Shown: positions 6,412 to 8,672 of the stretch, in pieces
How the letters are laid out: every line of letters begins with the position of its first letter
How positions within the stretch are numbered: the stretch's first letter is position 1
DNA from: JAHBVH01 sp034437715
GTDB taxonomy: Bacteria > Chloroflexota > Anaerolineae > Caldilineales > Caldilineaceae
Length of the DNA: 8,672 bases
NCBI GenBank assembly: GCA_034437715.1
Contig: DAOTTR010000138.1
Location: 1 to 8,672, forward strand
Direction of reading: 5' to 3'
The notes under the pieces: generated by a model
Database searches by the model: none
The model's input: the letters and a program-made list of their open reading frames with translations, nothing else
What the model was told of the DNA's origin: nothing
Position numbers and translations under genes: made by a program

Positions 6412-6570
6412 TCAACGAGAGAGCTTGCTGCCGTCAAAATTGGCATGATGCAGACCGCCTAGCGCTGATGCACGTGACCGCAGCGCGTCTTCAAAGAGCA
6501 GGGTTGCGGCGGCTGAAGCATTACCAAAATTGATCTTGTCACAGAAAATGCAGAGCAATGGAGCGTACTG
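6412..6570 (-). pseudogene. Possible 3' remnant of a coding gene
   Basis: Reading leftward from just after a TAG (6571-6573) to a TGA (6412-6414) gives 52 open codons with no ATG. The inner part reads DKINFGNASAAATLLFEDAL and ends GGLHHANFDGSKLSR, an alpha-helix-like, protein-like composition that differs from the surrounding random translation. It could be the tail of a gene whose front was lost, perhaps by the insertion that left the repeat at 6624-6723. No family is assigned. With only 52 codons, chance is a real alternative. Confidence 0.25.
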
Positions 6571-6623
6571 CTATCTATTATATGGGTAACTGGGTGCTTC
6601 CGTCAAAGCCGTAAAAAGTGCAA

Positions 6624-6723
6624 GGTGTATTTCAATCCGGGGTAAATTTTAGAACGGGTGAACAACGTGTGCCAGGGACGCGCGGGGTGCAGTTTGTCAA
6701 ACCGGGGTGGTTGTCGCTCGTCC
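6624..6723. mobile_element. MITE-like palindromic intergenic element, copy 2 (right end missing)
   Basis: This copy matches the element at 1266-1401. GTGTATTTCAAT (6625-6636), TAAATTTTAGAAC (6643-6655; copy 1 differs in its first base) and the arm GTGTGCCAGGGACGCGCG (6667-6684, one base different) come in the same order and orientation. The next 30 bases (6685-6714), however, are the reverse complement of copy 1's core, with 4 differences. A partial right arm, CGCTCGTCC (6715-6723), follows, and the right terminal repeat is absent. The left terminal GGGG run is reduced to GG. It carries no protein-coding potential. Confidence 0.7.
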
Positions 6724-6799
6724 ATTACAAACCAGACTGCTGCCCTGGGCAGTAAGCATTTAGTAGGTTATGCGTTTATATTTGCAGGGTAGTTGTAGT

Positions 6800-6829
6800 T
6801 TGTAAGCCCATGAAAGATGCAAGTATATC
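6800..6829 (+). promoter_or_regulatory. Candidate promoter for the propeller-CAP gene
   Basis: TTGTAA (6800-6805) and TATATC (6824-6829) are separated by 18 nt, 63 nt upstream of the ATG at 6892. The downstream TTATATAT (6832-6839) offers an alternative -10. Both boxes fit a housekeeping-sigma promoter moderately; this is pattern matching only. Confidence 0.3.
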
Positions 6830-6891
6830 TGTTATATATGGTGACGTGCCACACCAATATTCAAATCAACTTGTAACATTCAGGGAATACT

Positions 6892-8622
6892 ATGAAGCTC
6901 ACATTGCGACCTCCCTCTGCATGGCTTGTTTTGGCGATCCTTGTGTTGACCGTCGGTTGTATCTGGAATTTCCAACTTTCCATCCTGACTGCCGCTCCAT
7001 CCATCACCGCCGCCACCCAATCTGACCCGACGCTTCCCATCATTCACCATCCTGCCAGCCAAGAATTTCCCGATATTGATCAGCAGCATGTAGTCTGGCA
7101 AGATTTTCGCTTTGGGCCAACCGATATTTTTATGGCCGATCTGCAAACCCACGCGATCACGAATTTAACAAAAAGCAATACCTGGGAAGTGCAGCCGGAT
7201 CTTGATGGCGATTTGGTGATCTGGAAAGACGGCTATCAAGGGATTGGCATTCATGGCCTCGACATCACAACCGGGCAGCGATTCACCGTGACAGAAGGTC
7301 ACCTCGATGTCTCCAGGCCCCGCTTGTCTGGTTCAATTGTGGTGTGGGCCGACAAGCGGGCGGGCGCGGATGATTGGAATATCTATGGCTATGACTTGGC
7401 AAAAAAGAGCGAGTTTGTGATTGCCAATGCGCCTGGCAACCAAGCGGACCCACAAATTGACGGCAACCTGGTCGTTTGGTGGGACTATCAGGAACATATC
7501 TATCTCTACCAGGTGGATACACAAGAGACAACGACGATCCTGGGAACACGCGGTGGACGCCTGCCAGATGTTTCGGCGGCTGATCAGTTGGTCGTTTGGC
7601 AAGATTTTCGGAGCGGCAATTGGGATATTTATGGCTATGATCTGGCGACGCAGCTTGAAAAGCCATTGGTAATTGAAACGGATGCTCGAGAAAATGTGGC
7701 TATCGCCGACGGTTTGGTCGCCTACCAAAGCCAGATTCTCGGCGTTTCGTGGAACATTCAACTGCATGTTCTAGCCAACAATGCCACCTTTGGGTTGTTC
7801 GCTAATTCCAATGCGCAAACCCAGCCAGCCGTCAACGGCAACAGGGTTGTCTGGCAAGATCTGCGCAATCACCAGTCAGACATCTACCAGTTTACCTGGA
7901 CTGGCGTCATGCCAACCCCAGTCACATACCCTGTATCTGCCCCTTCTAATCTGCAAGTGGGTGCCTTCCCGGCGCGCAAAATTTATCTCCAATGGCAAGA
8001 TAACGCGCTCGATGAAACGGGTTACAAGATCGAACGCGCCCAGGGCATCACGGGCACGGCTTGGTCAGAAATTGCCACCTTGCCCGCCAATTCAACCGTG
8101 TTCACCGATACACCAGATACCCTCGGCGAAAGTTATTGGTATCGTGTGCGGGCCTATCACGCGCAAGGTGATTCGGCGTACAGCAATGAGTCGTTTAACT
8201 CGACCATTGACCGTGTGCCTAGCGCGAATGAACTTTATTTGATGGTGCTGATCAATGAAGCGCGCGCCGCGCCGGCTCTATTTGGCTATTCCACCTATCC
8301 ACCTGTGCCACCGCTCGCCTATAACCCATTGGTCGCCTATTCGGCCCACGCACTCAGTCAATCAATTTTGAACTCGGTCTTCCAATTCGGCCATTGTGAC
8401 CCGATTGGCCGCTGCCCAACTGAACGCGTGCGGGCGGTGGGCTATGTCAACCCAAGTGGGTGTACTGAAAACTTGATCATTGGCAATACCGGGGTGAAAG
8501 CAATTGAAGACGCGAATAAAAGCTTTTTGGAAAGCCTGGGCCACCGCAACAGTATCAGTAGACCGCAACGGGTGCGGGAGCAGGGATGGGAATGGATAAA
8601 GCAAAACCAAGGCACTGCTTGA
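6892..8622 (+). CDS. Secreted seven-repeat beta-propeller, FN3 and CAP/SCP domain protein (3' end probably frameshifted)
   Basis: The 576-residue product has an N-terminal hydrophobic signal segment (about 10-35); Cys23 after L-T-V-G is a poor lipobox, so secretion or a membrane anchor are both possible. Seven TolB-like blades follow, each with a VVWQD-type strand, at 67, 109, 150, 194, 234, 276 and 319 (about 42 residues apart); the best repeats read VVWQDFRSGNWDIYGYDLAT. A fibronectin type III domain spans about 349-435 (APSNLQV...YLQWQDNALDETGYKIER...YWYRVRAY). The CAP/SCP domain starts near 444 (NELYLMVLINEARAAPALFGY) and keeps the expected His (FGHCD, 499-503), Glu (ENLI, 526-529) and GHRNSI (550-555). 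After VREQG the sequence leaves the family pattern and stops at 576, well short of a full CAP fold. ATG 6892 has AGGGA 5 nt upstream. Propeller and FN3 domains usually bind proteins or glycans; the CAP role in bacteria is poorly known. It is transcribed away from the transport operon. Confidence 0.88.
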   Translation: MKLTLRPPSAWLVLAILVLTVGCIWNFQLSILTAAPSITAATQSDPTLPIIHHPASQEFPDIDQQHVVWQDFRFGPTDIFMADLQTHAITNLTKSNTWEVQPDLDGDLVIWKDGYQGIGIHGLDITTGQRFTVTEGHLDVSRPRLSGSIVVWADKRAGADDWNIYGYDLAKKSEFVIANAPGNQADPQIDGNLVVWWDYQEHIYLYQVDTQETTTILGTRGGRLPDVSAADQLVVWQDFRSGNWDIYGYDLATQLEKPLVIETDARENVAIADGLVAYQSQILGVSWNIQLHVLANNATFGLFANSNAQTQPAVNGNRVVWQDLRNHQSDIYQFTWTGVMPTPVTYPVSAPSNLQVGAFPARKIYLQWQDNALDETGYKIERAQGITGTAWSEIATLPANSTVFTDTPDTLGESYWYRVRAYHAQGDSAYSNESFNSTIDRVPSANELYLMVLINEARAAPALFGYSTYPPVPPLAYNPLVAYSAHALSQSILNSVFQFGHCDPIGRCPTERVRAVGYVNPSGCTENLIIGNTGVKAIEDANKSFLESLGHRNSISRPQRVREQGWEWIKQNQGTA

Positions 8623-8640
8623 CGACCTCCCAAAGCCAAA

Positions 8641-8654
8641 GGCGCCAACGCGCC
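8641..8654. repeat. Short GC-rich hairpin after the propeller-CAP gene
   Basis: GGCGC (8641-8645) pairs with GCGCC (8650-8654) around CAAC, 19 nt after the stop at 8622. It is followed by AGGGGG rather than T residues, so it is not a convincing terminator. Confidence 0.3.
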
Positions 8655-8672
8655 AGGGGGAGCAAGTGATGG

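Larger units (their letters stand above)
6290..6891. other. Divergent intergenic region of about 600 bp
   Basis: This gap separates the minus-strand transport operon from the plus-strand secreted-protein gene and must contain both promoters. For the minus-strand operon I find TTG-rich -35-like words (TTGACG, TTGTTA) but no matching -10 box at good spacing, so no promoter is called. The region also holds a minus-strand open stretch with coding-like composition (6412-6570), the truncated palindromic element (6624-6723) and a candidate plus-strand promoter (6800-6829). Confidence 0.5.

Noticed and set aside
6302..6415. Longer N-terminus for the binding protein, starting at 6415 or 6301
   Set aside because: It would put 42 cysteine-rich or unrelated residues ahead of a standard twin-arginine lipoprotein signal and ignore the GGAGG site before 6289.

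Overview
The window looks like bacterial chromosome of about 50-55% GC. Two extracellular solute-binding lipoproteins with twin-arginine (S-R-R) signal peptides, a carbohydrate ABC importer with no ATPase gene beside it, a BtrH-N/DUF4872-type protein and a propeller-FN3-CAP secreted protein together suggest a Chloroflexota-like bacterium. This placement is inferred from gene content; there is no rRNA or marker gene to confirm it.

Layout. Positions 1-584 (minus) hold the N-terminal part of a sugar-type solute-binding lipoprotein that runs off the left edge. Positions 585-1265 hold no convincing gene, only hairpins and small tandem duplications. A 136-bp palindromic, MITE-like element lies at 1266-1401, with a degenerate repeat of its left end just after it. 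From 6289 down to 1518 (minus) runs a gene set in one direction: solute-binding protein, permease 1, permease 2 and a BtrH-N-like protein. A perfect 36-bp palindrome separates the binding protein from the permeases. The 600-bp gap at 6290-6891 contains a possible minus-strand coding remnant and a second, truncated copy of the 1266-1401 element. At 6892-8622 (plus) lies a large secreted protein with seven TolB-like propeller repeats, an FN3 domain and a CAP/SCP domain whose 3' end looks frameshifted.

How the genes work together. The binding protein and the two six-helix permeases form a CUT1/MalFGK-type carbohydrate importer; its ATPase must be encoded elsewhere, as is common when one MsiK-like ATPase serves several systems. 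The 36-bp hairpin between binding protein and permeases is in the place where differential mRNA stability usually raises the binding protein above the membrane parts. The BtrH-like gene follows permease 2 in the same direction after a 146-nt gap and may or may not be co-transcribed.

The most unusual signal is the repeat family. The two copies share the same left flank and left hairpin arm in the same orientation, but the 30-bp core between the hairpin arms is in opposite orientations in the two copies.
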